The notes under the pieces are model-generated. The model was not told the DNA's origin. It saw only the letters and a program-made list of their open reading frames with translations, and did no database searches. The translations under genes and the position numbers were made by a program. A stretch of DNA of 64,000 nt, from assembly GCA_018873245.2 (NCBI GenBank), contig JAEMBT020000002.1, positions 10,266,001 to 10,330,000 of the forward strand, written 5' to 3'. Each line of letters begins with the position of its first letter. Positions within the stretch are counted from its first letter, which is position 1. Below are positions 22,601 to 54,525 of this stretch, piece by piece. The DNA is from Archegozetes longisetosus. Lineage: Eukaryota; Arthropoda; Arachnida; Sarcoptiformes; Trhypochthoniidae.

Positions 22601-23355
22601 TGGTTCAATAATTAAATACTTGTATCAACTTCTAGTTATGATTTATATGACTGAATGCTATTTTTATTTAATAACTTCATAGTCTTTACCAACACCTTTA
22701 CACATTATTTACTTATTGATTCTGAGCCTCAAATAAAACTAGTCTTCTTCAGATAGTGTTGTTTCTCTAAGTAGCAAAATATAACAAAAGATGTTCAATA
22801 AATTTGTTTTTCAAACAAAGTACTTTTCAACAATAGTTTCATAATATGGTGTTTTACTCCAATTTCAAACAAAACGTTAATAGAAGATGACACACGAGTA
22901 ACTCAGTATTCAATACACATCTCTAGACAAATATTTGGCCATAAGTCGCAAGGATGAACAAGTATTATGCAATGGAACCGAACCTATTTGTCAAAATGTA
23001 CAGTAATTGATGTGTCATTTATTTTTACATGCGTTCTATTTATTGAACTTCAATCTAAACTTGTTTCTTACATAACGTACAAAACTGAACATATCAAACC
23101 AATCCCTACTTCAACTGTACTTCAGCCAATCATTTCTTTTTTCTTTAAAATCAGTTTTAACAATTGGTTCATTGAATAATTTAATACAATCGCATTGTAC
23201 GTGATATACTTTTGGAAATGTAATAATAATTTATTTAAATTGTGGCTAAAATTAGAATATACTTGGTAAAGAGATCCCAACTTATACGGAATCATATATC
23301 ATGGTAATCATGATAAAAGAGATCAGTTACATTTTTCTGCCTGAGGCCATCAAAC

Positions 23356-23358
<3 letters not shown>

Positions 23359-23428
<70 letters not shown>
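23359..23428. repeat. (GA)n microsatellite, 70 bp
   Basis: Uninterrupted GA run, the longest simple repeat in the window, in the intergenic region between paralogs A and B. Confidence 0.97.
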
Positions 23429-23431
<3 letters not shown>

Positions 23432-25963
23432 GTAAAAAAGCATGTATTAAATGATAGTATATTGAAATAAGATGTGAACGTTTGTATGCATAACATAAAC
23501 AAATTGTACTGAAGTAGTTTAGAAAATATTAATTCTTAAGAAGTTTCTATAGAACTTGAAATATCGATTGAATGCTGTTCCCGGAAGCAATATTTATCGT
23601 CTCACATCCTCTCAACTTTATCGCCAAATTCTTTACTCTAACAACTCTTCAAAAAGTTTTTATATAAATAAGTTAAAATTGATAGTTGACTCCCTTTAAA
23701 ATCAATTCTAACTACTTGTTCTCTGAGCTTCAAATGAAATTTGTCTTCAAAAGCTGTAATGTTGTTCATTTGAGATGAAATTGAAATTATATGAAGTGAT
23801 TACGCATATACTGAAGTGAAACACTTGTAAGAGTTTATATTGAATAAACAAAAGTAATTGCAAAATACGACAAACTCTATTTCTGATAGGTGTTAAGATT
23901 TTGTTAAAACTAATAACTCAATACTCTGTTTATAAACTCAAGTCAACTTACCTAATCTTATTGATTGAATTTTTCAATTAGTTAAGTAACTCAAAATAAG
24001 AAACTATGTTAATTAATTAAGAATAAATTAGTTGCAGTTAAAAATGATAACAATTGTAAACATCCTCTTTTCAAGCAATGCACTCACAAATGAAACTTAT
24101 TAAAAACAGATTTTAAACTTTGTTCGTTACAAAGTCTTTTATATCTTACGTAAACTTTTAAATTGATTAGGAAAGAGATTAGTATAATTTTGTCAGTGCA
24201 GTAGCAAAGAGTAAACAATTGCGAAAGGATCGGATAACAAACTCAGTCAGCTAATCATTTAAGGTAATTGCATCATTTATTCCAGAACACAGGTAGTGTA
24301 TTATCCAAACATACTAATCATATTCCTATAGACATCAGTAAAAAAATAGCAAACAATACACCATCAAACAAGTTTAAATTGTTACCAATTTCACAACAAT
24401 CTTATAGCCAACTTTAAGCCTTAGCTAGTAAGTCTATCCAATCAGTCAATTCTCCTAGTTCAATATTCATAAACAGTAAGACGTGACTGTATTTTTGCTC
24501 TTCTATTGTTTGTGATATTTGTCTCGCACGTCGAATGCATGAAAACGACTAAATGTCAGAACGACTACAGCAATAGTAAGCAAACTATTGATATTTAGCT
24601 CGTCAAAATGAAAGTCAGATCTGAAAAATAATAGTTGATAATGGAGCGCACAAAAGCATTTCAATTGTATTGTTTGGTAAAACTACTTGATTTGTTTTAT
24701 TTGTATTTGCGTTGACATTAAAAGAAAGAGCCAATAGTGAACCAATAATACAAATAAAGACGAGTTGCCAAGTTAGCTATAACTTATCGCCCCATTCACT
24801 GCTTTTGACTTCATTCTCAATTAAATTTCCAAATCAGCCCCAAATAAATGCAGCACAAAAGAAGCTGAGATTTGCTATAAGATCTACCATAAGATCTGCC
24901 GTGAAAGGCAAGTATTCTCTCATTGAAGTATTAGGTGCTTCTCCTTTGTAGAAGTATAATGAGTTATGGTCTATAACTTAAAATTGATCGTAAGCTGCTT
25001 TTTATTACTATTTTCTGCGATATCTTTTGCTGAAACAGCAATCAAACAGCTTTTGTGAGTATTCAAAATGAATTAAACGTGAAGTCCTGTGCAAATAAAA
25101 TAAATAGTTAGAGATGCTCAATGAATTCTTCGAGAGTTTGTTTACTTGGAAAGAAAAGAAAATTTTTATTCAACACTGACTGCCAAATGATAGAAAGCAT
25201 ACTATCAATAATAGAAAATTAATATTATTGTCGAATTACTATAATCGCATTTATTCATTTTTTTTCTTGACTCACGTTATAATAAGAAAATTTATTGCGA
25301 ATAAAGCCAAATACGAAATGCGAGTTTTAGTCCATCATAAATGCTCCAGAGAGAAATCATTCACCAGTTCTAATACTTAAGAATCAAATCTAAACCAAAC
25401 ATATTTTTTTTATAGAATTATAAACATTTGAATTCTTTAGTAAATCATAGGAATCTTAATAATTTGCCTAATTCTCAAAAATGTTAGCAGCATTTTTGTC
25501 ATAATAGACGACAAATATTTGATTAATCTAGTAAATCTGATGAAATAAAGATTAGAGTTAGCAATGATCTAACTATAGGGTGATGAACTATCGAGTACTC
25601 TTCGTTCAAATTTGTTTTAGAGAATTAGTGCAGGCAGTGCAAATACGAATAGTAGAACCAAATACTAATCTTTCTTCGATTCGGTACCAAACTTTACGCA
25701 TTAAAAGAGCATTTTGGATAAAATCAGAAAAATCACACTAATGTGGTTATTGCAGGTGTTCTATTAATTTAGCTAATGTTTGCGCATCATGTCATCTTAT
25801 GCTTGACATCTGAGAAGATAGAAATAATTATTTCAAGAGTATCAACAACTGAACGGTTAGTTTCATGGAAAAGGATATAAAGATATAATGGAAAATAAAA
25901 TGTAATACTATGAATGTTTGAGATAAAGTTTTATGTAAAGAATATAATTTTTTAGAGTAGAAA

Positions 25964-25983
25964 TACAAGCTAGCTAGCTTGTA
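25964..25983. repeat. Perfect 20-bp palindrome
   Basis: TACAAGCTAG followed directly by its complement, centred on GCTAGCTAGC. No gene is nearby. A related CGCTAGCTAGCT string occurs at about 31625. Confidence 0.9.
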
Positions 25984-28320
25984 GTACAGCTTCACGTATT
26001 ATACAACTATGTATTATAGGAAAAGTCTTTTCAGTTGCTATAGTAACTCCAGAATCCACATCTAAAATACTCCACCAGAAGCACAGCCAACGACTACTTC
26101 TTTCCTAGTTGAACCATTTCAATGCACGTGCTATTAGTTGTAAGTACTATACATCAAAGCATGAACTCTAACTTTTGGTTTTTTCTATCTCAAAGTCAAT
26201 TTCATATTTGTTTGTTATTCCGAATACATTGAATTCGAGGTGAAAGAGATTTAAGAGTCAGTAAAACTCTACGGAAATATAGTTTGAAGTGTTATCTTCA
26301 CCTCAAAATACTTTTGGTTATTAAGAGTTTGGTCATAAACCATATGCCGATTATTATAAGAGATATATTAACAGATACTTTCTCTATAACGTATGTTTAC
26401 TGTATAAGCCATATAACCGTAAGTATGATCTCATAAACTTTCAAAACATTACTGTCTATTTTTCATTCATATTCAATGCTAAACAAATAGCGTCAAATTC
26501 TCTTCAAAATTGATAAAACTAGAGATTTTCAAAATTGACTTTCTTTGTATTCTCGCTTTGAACTTCAGATAAAAAATTCATTCATTCAATGCAAGTCTTA
26601 AAGTTCTTTATTATCCTTGTGAATAACAAAAATTTTAAGAAGATATTGGCAAAACTGGATATACAGCTTGCTTTGATCTAAATTGTCAGAATTCAGATTG
26701 AAGCTTATATAATGTGCAGCATAGCAAATAGTTTGCTCAATAAATTCAATTTGCACATAACAATTGAAGTTTAGTGTGTGTAAATATCATCCATTCGTTT
26801 GTTTTTTAACTAAATTCATTTTTTATGACAATCCATTCATACCTTATGTATGCTTTCAGTTTGAAATAATTCCTTTAACTTGCGTATCAACTCCAAAATT
26901 GACTCATTTTGTGATCTTACCCATAAAAACAAAGAGGTTTTTCATAGAAAAGAATTGATTATTTCATAAAGAGCATTACGAGATTTTAATATGATTGAAG
27001 TCTTGAGCTTTCTCGAGATAACAACACATCTGTGATTTAGCGAATCTGCATTCAAATTAATATTTCGCAATCTAGAAGGCTTAACGTTTCTTATTGAAAA
27101 TTAATCTCACATTTTATTATCTTTTACTTTCATTTGTTTGTAAACTTGAAGCAATCTTATGATTACAACTTTTACAAAATGTTCGCATTCTTGATACTTA
27201 TGTTGAATATTAATTATTTACTTAACTATTATAGATCTGTAATATGAATCAAATCTGTTTTCAAAATGAATAACTTCCAAAAGAAGGCACTAAAAAGTTT
27301 TGATTTATTACAAAGACTATTACTATGCCACCAATTCCTAGATGTGAGGCATTAAATTGAAATTTATACTCAAGCTTTGCTAAACTTCAATAGCATTTTG
27401 AATGTAAAATGTATAATTATGCTATTATTATAATACTAAATCAATTTTTCAATTAATTCCCTCAGAATAGCAGCAAATATTGAAATATCTTTAATATTAT
27501 TATTATCTGAGGATTAGAAACAATTCGTATTTCAGTATTTGTTGTCATCCAATTGATTGAATTTTTGTAACTATCTCAAACAATTTTGTCTCATATGAAT
27601 TTCTATGACTTAAATTAAAGCATTGATAGATTGTTAGAAATAGTTAGATTTATCGAGCTTGAAATCTTTCCAAAAATGTGATGCAATTTTTATTTGAAAT
27701 TCTTATTTTAAGCACTTTGTTGTTTGAATAGTATACAGAAAAATAAATAACTTTCAACTAAACTACTGGTTCACTGAAGCTTTCACTGAAAGCATATGAA
27801 TTAATGCTGTATTATTTTTATTTTAAAACTCTATAAACTAATATAGAGTTTCCAAAATCTACAAAAGAATTACATATTTATTGTTTACTTAATTTAAAAA
27901 AAACAAAAAGTATTTTTAATAGATATAATACGGCGATGAGCTCCGAGGAGAGAGATCTATCCGTTTAAATAATCTTTTTATAAATGCTCTTTATCTATAG
28001 GCTTACTGTAACTTTAAACAAAAGGTTAGAAACAAAAGCAGCTAAATTTATTTAACAAAACAAAGGACAGTTCGTCATAATATGCTTTTCAATTTCTAAT
28101 ATTCTTTCATTCATTCAAATATCAGTCGCGTAACTAAAGTCAACCAACAACTTCGTCTTGTTGCGTAGCACAATGAAAAGATCGCTACTTTCTATATTGA
28201 ATAACTAGATTTTGCTTTTATACAATGTTTTTGTAGTTATAAACTAAGTTGTAGTCTACTTCAGTAATCTTTTCATATCGGTGAAAGCCATGACTGGTGC
28301 TACAAACACGTATTCTTACT

Positions 28321-28371
28321 AACAGAATATTCCTAATAACAGAATATTCCTATTAACAGAATATTCTTATT
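28321..28371. repeat. Three tandem copies of a 17-bp unit
   Basis: The unit AACAGAATATTCCTATT is repeated three times with one or two substitutions, preceded by a partial unit. It is a minor minisatellite in intergenic DNA. Confidence 0.9.
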
Positions 28372-29633
28372 AACACAACGAACTTATTAATTCTCACTAT
28401 AACCCAATTGTTGTTTATTTTGATTATATTTGTCTATGCATTGATGAGATTTACTAACTTTGTTGTCAATCTATTTATTCACTAAGGCATAATTGATTTT
28501 GTTTGTTCCATATAAAGACTTTTTTCTTACGATAATCACATCATTTCTTGAAATATCTTCAGTTCTTATTTGATAGGAAAAACCATTTTCTTATCATTTT
28601 TAAGCTATGTTCGAGTTGAAGATAACGTTTTATCACTTATGAAAGCATTGATCATATTTCATAAGTATTTTGTAGAGAATACAATTTATTGATCTTCACA
28701 ATTAGTGTTCACAATAAGGTCTCTTCTATTGAGTGAATGCTACGCATCTACTCATCGTTTGGAGGCCCTTATCTCTTTGCTCAACCATATAATTGCAATT
28801 TGATTACTATAAACTTTGGAAAATATGTTTCTTTTATTCAGTCTTTTTTTCTGGAGGAAAGGAAAACTTCGAAAATGGGTTTTTAATATTTGACAATTTT
28901 CAAATTTATGACTTTCACAAAAGACATTTGTTTGACTTATGGTGATTTATGCAAAAATAGAATATTTTATTAAAAAAGAAACATTCTAAGAGTTTGAGGC
29001 GTTTAATAAATTGATTGTTATTGAAACGGAGGAGAAATTTAAAGTGCATACTATTTTGCGTATATTGCAATCATTTATTGAAATATTTTTGTAAATGCTA
29101 ACAACCTTTAGTTTTGTGTTGTACTTCTACTAAAGTATAGCCATAACAAAAATGTTGTCTACTTTGCAAAATACAAGTGATTCCATACGACAAAATCAAA
29201 TACGTTCATTGTTTTCGTTTTTCTATCACGCAATATTATCATAAAACATGTTCAAGTGTTTTGTTATCTCTTTTTTTTCAAATCTCTTCAAATGTTTAGT
29301 GAGAAAGAAAGATGTTTTAGCATTAACTAAAATCATAGCAATTTGAACGTTGCGAAACTAGCTTACGACCAAAGGTACAAAAATTCAAAAACAATTTCTC
29401 ATGTAATTTATTTTTTTAAATTCAAATCATTCCACTGACTTGCTCTCAAACTTATTAAGAAATTTATCAAACAAATTGGTCATACTCATTCTGAAAGGTA
29501 AACTTCTTAAATAGAATCTGAAAATGAAGAAAACCAATTATAGTTGACATAGGATAATTGATACTAATGGGTACGAACGAGAAAATAGTGTATTTCAACT
29601 TATTAATAACTAATAGAAATAAATGTCGAAAGT

Positions 29634-29751
29634 ATGAAATGAACATTTAGAAGATGGCAACATTCGTTTTAACTCATGCTTTGGACATGTATTCATATGT
29701 GATTAGCAATGAGTTGAAGCACATTATCTGTACATTGCCCCATCTGTACAA
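29634..29751 (+). repeat. Interspersed repeat family 2, copy a
   Basis: Resembles about 61997-62089 in the same orientation. Shared blocks are GTATGAAA, CATGCTTT, ATGTATTC/ATGCATTC, AATGAGTTGAA/AATGAGCTGAA, and a final block CATCTGTAC versus TCATCTGTAC. Identity is roughly 70 percent by eye. Confidence 0.4.
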
Positions 29752-31519
29752 GTAGTATATAATCAGATATTATAGAGAATTAGACATAGCTTGAGATAAA
29801 GACCTGTATAAGAGAAGATCAATTGAATAATCTAGCAGGAGTAATTAATGTGTAGACAACTGAATATAATTTAGAATTGCAAATTCTGAAATTCAGAAAA
29901 CGTTCAGGATTATATGAAGATTGTATCTGTTTCCACGCTCACAGAATAATATTCTTTGTTTTTCCCAAAAGAATTGATTCGTATAATGATGTCTGAGTTT
30001 GAACGAAGGACCGGAATGAAAAGCAATGATTGCTCTTCTTTCGGAATCGCTACAATTCATGAATGGTTAGATGAAAGTCGACGAAACGTTAAATGGAAAA
30101 AATTAATTTACTTAAGGCAACGATGAAATCTTAATTTTAAATTCACTCTTTAGAGATTGTATTGAAGTAGAATGGATAGTTCCATATCTAATTTTTAGTG
30201 TATATACGGATCAAACTATTTTCCTAATTGCCCACTAACAAAACAATAGCTAATTGAAGGCTTGAGGACAGATTGAGGCTTGCTTTAGGTACCATGGGAG
30301 TAATTCTTTTCTCAATCAGTAGAGTATCTGCAATTTCAAGATTCAAATGTATTGTTTCTAATGAGAGATCTGTTTCCATAAGCCGTTTATCAAATTGTTG
30401 TTTAGAAAGTTTGGACGAAAGGCAGGATAATATGAAAGTATGTAAAAAGTTAGGTTGAAAGTTGACTGAGTTACAAGTGTTGCGGTGACAGCGCACAGTT
30501 ATAGTGTTTAATGTACTTTCTAACTGAAGGAGTTGATAATCATCTAATAGTAGGACTAATACGATTCATTAATCATACGCCTAATACTTATCACATTAAA
30601 AGCATAAGCTTTTGGAGTGTCAAATTGTTTGCTATAATAAAATAGCTTTTGATTAATACTCACTAACTCGTAATAATAGGTCTCCAGTTCTTACAAAATA
30701 CAATAGTTTTGATGCATATAATCCCCTGTCTCTAAGTATTTAAATTGTAAAGAGAGGAATTAAGGAGTTGTTGGTTGTGTTATGCGCTCTGAAGGCATTT
30801 TGATTGCTTCAAACAGAGTAATTATAGCAAATCAATTTAAGCTTGACGCCTTTAATCGAATAAATAGTCAAATTAAGAACACTTATTCCGTAGCAACACA
30901 ATTTATAATTCAAATTACTGTCTAAATTACTAAATAATAATACTGTGGTGTGCCAGCTAAAACTTTTTTACTTCTATCCAAATAAATCGATGTGACACAC
31001 ACGTTCATCACGTTGAAGGCATAGGTTTGTGAAGCAAATTTCAATTCGTCCATTTATTTAGTTATTTGTTGAACGAGTAAAATGTATAATCTTATCAATA
31101 CACAACACAGCTGACGATAATTTCACATTAAAGCTTAAATTTATTATAGTCTGCTTTTGAAAAAATCAAAATCACTTTCAAAGCTAAAACTGAATCCATA
31201 ATTAGTGCTCTGCCTATTGTTTAATTCAGAAAAATTAATATTAAATATTCTGGACATATAGAAATGAAACATGATTTGCATTTAAGTGAGCGAAAATGCA
31301 ATTCATATTCGCAGTCGTCTTCTGCGGAGATAACTGAAGAGCATGAGGAGGCTAAGAAGTTGGCAACTTTAAGATATTAAACTAATATGTTGGATCTTAT
31401 TTTGCAGGTGGAAATCTCGTTATTCTAACAGTATTCATAATGAGAAAAAAGCATTTGGAGTGATTTTGCACAATCCAATCCTAAGTGACTCATTATTACT
31501 TTTGCGTTAATGGTGACAA

Positions 31520-50754
<19,235 letters not shown>

Positions 50755-51521
50755 GTCTAGTAAATATCTTATCACTAAGTCTATAATGCCTTATACAAAG
50801 TTTAATACAAAGTTCGACTGAAAGGTTATTTATTCAAAGATATCAAAACTAAGGATATAAATAAATATTTGACGATATATAGAATAATAGATTTTATACT
50901 ACAATACTTAATGTACGAAATTTTGATACATTTGAAGGTTGCTTTTAACAGATTTAAACTAAATAGTTATGTCTTCTAAACTCCATGGAAATACATAAAT
51001 GCCATTTGCAATAATTTATTATAAGTGAAAAGTATATTCATGTTTGACAAACTTGTTCCAGTCATATTCTAAATTCTGCAAAAATGTTCTGTAAAAATAA
51101 TGTGTAAAACATTGTCTAAAATATTGTTTGAAAGTGAGCGCTTATCTGTTCCCTCATCTTTTATTTAGATGTCATTTTATTAAGAGTCAAATTCTTTTTC
51201 TAGAGCTCTAAAACTCTAAATATTCTGTTCCTCATGTAAATTGAATCAGTTTTTATCGATTTCTATCTAAATTCGTTTTCCAAAAGCTGTTTCAAAGTTA
51301 GTCCATTTGCATGAAGAAAATGTCTTTAAAATTTGAATAGATTGTGATATTTGTTTTACAAAGTTATGATTCAGTTATGTTTATTTAACTGTAAAATGTA
51401 GTACATTATTATAGTATAATTTATAGAATATTCTCAATTTATTTATGATCACAGTTTTTCTTCAGTTTTAAATAACTTATTTTAAAACTAATCTAAATTA
51501 TGTACAGTTTGCAACTCAATT
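50755..51521. other. Convergent 3' region of DPP paralog B and SUMF1
   Basis: 767 bp of AT-rich sequence containing AATAAA on + at 50860-50865 (paralog B) and on - at 51443-51438 (SUMF1, about 80 bp past its stop). Confidence 0.6.
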
Positions 51522-53493
51522 TTAAACCTGTTTGTAGTCCGCGGCACATCTGAATCCAAGATTACTTGCAGATGAATCCTGTAATTGAAATGTTTTCAAA
51601 TTTCATTGTTTATAACGACATGTTCTCACAATTATTTAAATTAAATTTTCAAAATTATCGAATATTTTTAAAAATAAACTGGAAAATTGGTTTGGATTAT
51701 TTCAAATAGTTTCATGGTTTTGGTCTGAAAACTTGATTACTGGTAAATGCAATCTAAAACTTTGACTTATACTCGCTTATTTATCTCAATTTACTTCAAT
51801 CCTTGAGTCAAAATTCTTAAGTCAACAGAATCAGTCAGAAGTTAAGTTTTCTATTTTCGTCTACAAAACTAATGGAAAAAATCTATAAAATAAACTTTAA
51901 AACTGTAAAATGTGTTCTACTTTTGGGAGCCTAATATTTATTGGTTAATCTTGAAGATTATATTCGTTGGGGATTTTATATAATGTTAGACTATTTCGAC
52001 TCGATCGAAGCTAAATATCGACTTCATTTCATGTATAAAAATTTGCAAAAACAAATCTTAAATGGATCTTAATATGAACTTTAGCAAAATTTGATGACAA
52101 CTAGTCTGTAGTGGCATTTGCATCAATTTGAATACGAATAAATGCGTCTTCATTACGAAAGTAATTGCAAACTTTTAGAAGTTCTGTTTGAACTTTGATA
52201 ATTTGCAAAAAATACGAAAATTGACACGAAATAGTGAAAAGATTGCAACTGATTCTAAATATAAATGATTAAATGAATGAATAAGCGTTATGTAAAGTCT
52301 TACAGGAGTGTTTTGGCTTCTTGCGGCACATCTGTATCGATAACAATAACTTTTGTGACACATAAACGATCCACCCTTTTTCACTTTATCAGTTCCTGTC
52401 TCAGGACCTGTAGGATTGTGAGCCAAATCTTTACTATGTCTAACTGTCCACCAGTCAGACGTCCATTCTATTCAAAAGCAATAATTAAGATCATAATTCA
52501 TTTACGGTTGGTTAGACTTGAATACCCCAAACATTTCCGACCATGTTCTTAAGACCAAACTTATTGGGCGGAAAAGAATCAACTGGAGCAGTAGCTACAA
52601 AGCCATCATCTCCTAATTGATAGAGAAAAGAAAAGAAGTTAACGATAAAAATATGGAAATAGAGTGAAGTGTAGAGGGAGTTAAGACAAGTTTGTTAAGG
52701 CAAGTTTGTTAAGACAAGTTTATTGTTATTATAAGCATTACTATTAATACACACCAGTATTATGATTAGGAAAGTCTCCGTCCCATATATTAGCATAATG
52801 TTGATCATTAGGCTTCAATTTATTACCCCAGGGAAACAATCTATTTTTAAGCCCTCCTCTACAACAATATTCCCACTCAGCCTCAGTCGGTAGACGTTTA
52901 CCTAACCATTTGCAATATTCGTTGGCGTCATTCCATGACACATGAACCACCGGATGATCCCATCGCGAATCAATGTTAGAATCGATACCTTCGGGTTGTC
53001 TCCAGTAAGCCTTCTCCACGGGCAGCCACCACGGCGCTGATGCCACTGACATTGTAATATTTTGCTTTACATTTTCGCTCAACAACTTCTCGAAGACGAA
53101 TGAATTGGAAAACTTTTCTGCTTCAGTCACATAATTGGTTTGATCAACAAATTTTTTGAAGTGATTATTACTAACTTCATGAATATCCATATAAAAACTA
53201 GAAATAGTGACATTTCTGGCCGGCCCCTCTCCATCGGCCACAAATACAGGCTGATTCGTTCCCATTGTAAAAGTTGCAGCTTCTATTAACACCATATTTT
53301 CTCTAATGCTTTTTTGGCAAACACTTTTTGGTTTTATAGGAACTTCTAGTTCACTGAATTTTTTATCTAATTGTTCTCTACTTCTTGACATCCGATGACA
53401 GCTACCGGAATCATCGATGTCATTATGATTGTCTGTTAAACTTATGCTTGCTTTTTCGAAAATGACAATAAGAATAATGAGGTAGACTCTCAT
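51522..53493 (-). CDS. SUMF1: Formylglycine-generating enzyme (sulfatase-modifying factor 1)
   Basis: Four exons on minus: 53493-52755, 52612-52526, 52467-52304 and 51578-51522. All are in phase, giving 348 residues (human 374). A hydrophobic N-terminus ([18 protein letters not shown]) is an ER signal peptide. The FGE-sulfatase domain follows: [16 protein letters not shown], then [54 protein letters not shown] and WTSDWWTV. The active site [16 protein letters not shown] carries both redox cysteines (equivalents of human Cys336 and Cys341). The last small exon encodes [21 protein letters not shown] oxidises a CxPxR cysteine in nascent sulfatases to formylglycine in the ER, using oxygen and copper, and so activates them. 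The gene lies inside the DPP array on the opposite strand; nothing suggests a functional link. Confidence 0.97.
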
Positions 53494-54525
53494 AGTCGAT
53501 CTAAAAGATTAAAAACATGAGATTTTATTCGTCTTCAGATGAATAGATTAGTTTATATGAAATGATTGGAATGAGTAATAATTAGATAATTTGATGTTAA
53601 ATGCAAAATAGATAAGTTTGGTAATTTAGATATGAGTAGTTCTTCTTTGCGACTATCAATCTGTACCAAAGTTATTGTCCCCCAACACTACAACTGCGCA
53701 CAATGGCTTGTTATGAAAGCAATGTAAATCTCATTCAAACAGAAAATCTATAAATTCTACGCTCAATTCTCGCTATAGTTAAGTCTCGTATAATACAATG
53801 ATCAACATTATGATTACATGCTGAAAATCATGTTTATCGATCGTTTATTAAGTTCAGCTTGAATTATTCATGTAATCATTCTTAAAATATTATATAAATG
53901 CCTATTTGAAAAACAATTTAATACAAAGTCTAAATTTACATCAAATCAATGACAAACAGCTCAGTTGCAAAGTTTTCAATTTATAACTTTAAAAGATTTA
54001 AAATCGAAATTTTCAAATTAATAGGATTAGAAACCTAGAGCCCCTCCGAAGATTTTTTATCAGATTCACAACCTATTGATCCTATGATTAGAATTGATGG
54101 CAACCTTAACTCAATTTGAAATTGTGTTCAATCGATAAGTTGACAGGTCCTTCGAGAGCTGCGTCAAATAAATTAAAATATTTGGTCCAAAGTTGTGTTT
54201 CATGAATTGTTTTTCTTTTTAGAAAGAGTCGGTTGTACTGAAATATTTATGTAGTGTTTAGTATTGCTATGGAATCTATACAGATCTGAAGCCAATGTTT
54301 AGTCAGAAAACTTTGTTTTCATCTAACGCTTTGTTCGTTATGTTCTGCGATCTCAGTCTGACAAAAGTTCACAACACTTGATCAAAGTTTGATTTTATGA
54401 GTTTTCTAAAACATACTTAAGCTGAAAGATTGAGATTATAATCAATAAATTGACACTAAAGTGAAATACATTCCATATTTGAATCGATAACATTTCGCAA
54501 TAAGTGTTTCATTCAATAAACTATA
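53494..54525. other. Divergent intergenic region between SUMF1 and DPP paralog C
   Basis: 1.0 kb between two outward-pointing start codons, so it must hold both promoters. No distinct element was recognised in the AT-rich background. Confidence 0.45.

Larger units (their letters stand above)
17514..31519. other. Intergenic between DPP paralogs A and B
   Basis: 14 kb, almost entirely AT-rich non-coding DNA. It holds interspersed repeat family 1 copy 2 (about 19295-19490), a GC-richer patch near 21640-21780, a 70-bp GA tract (23359-23428), a 20-bp palindrome (25964-25983), a 17-bp triplicate repeat (28321-28371) and repeat family 2 copy a (about 29634-29751). A few short frames with coding-like composition (minus 19469-19654; minus 30224-30496; plus 29989-30126; plus 31264-31380) could not be assigned to any protein. 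Confidence 0.5.

Noticed and set aside
24712-24951. 79-codon plus frame
   Set aside because: No canonical ATG start, no recognisable domain, no partner exons.
52175-52552. Frames on both strands around 52.2-52.5 kb as independent genes
   Set aside because: The minus frame is SUMF1 exon 3 read through its donor into the intron; the plus frame is its shadow.
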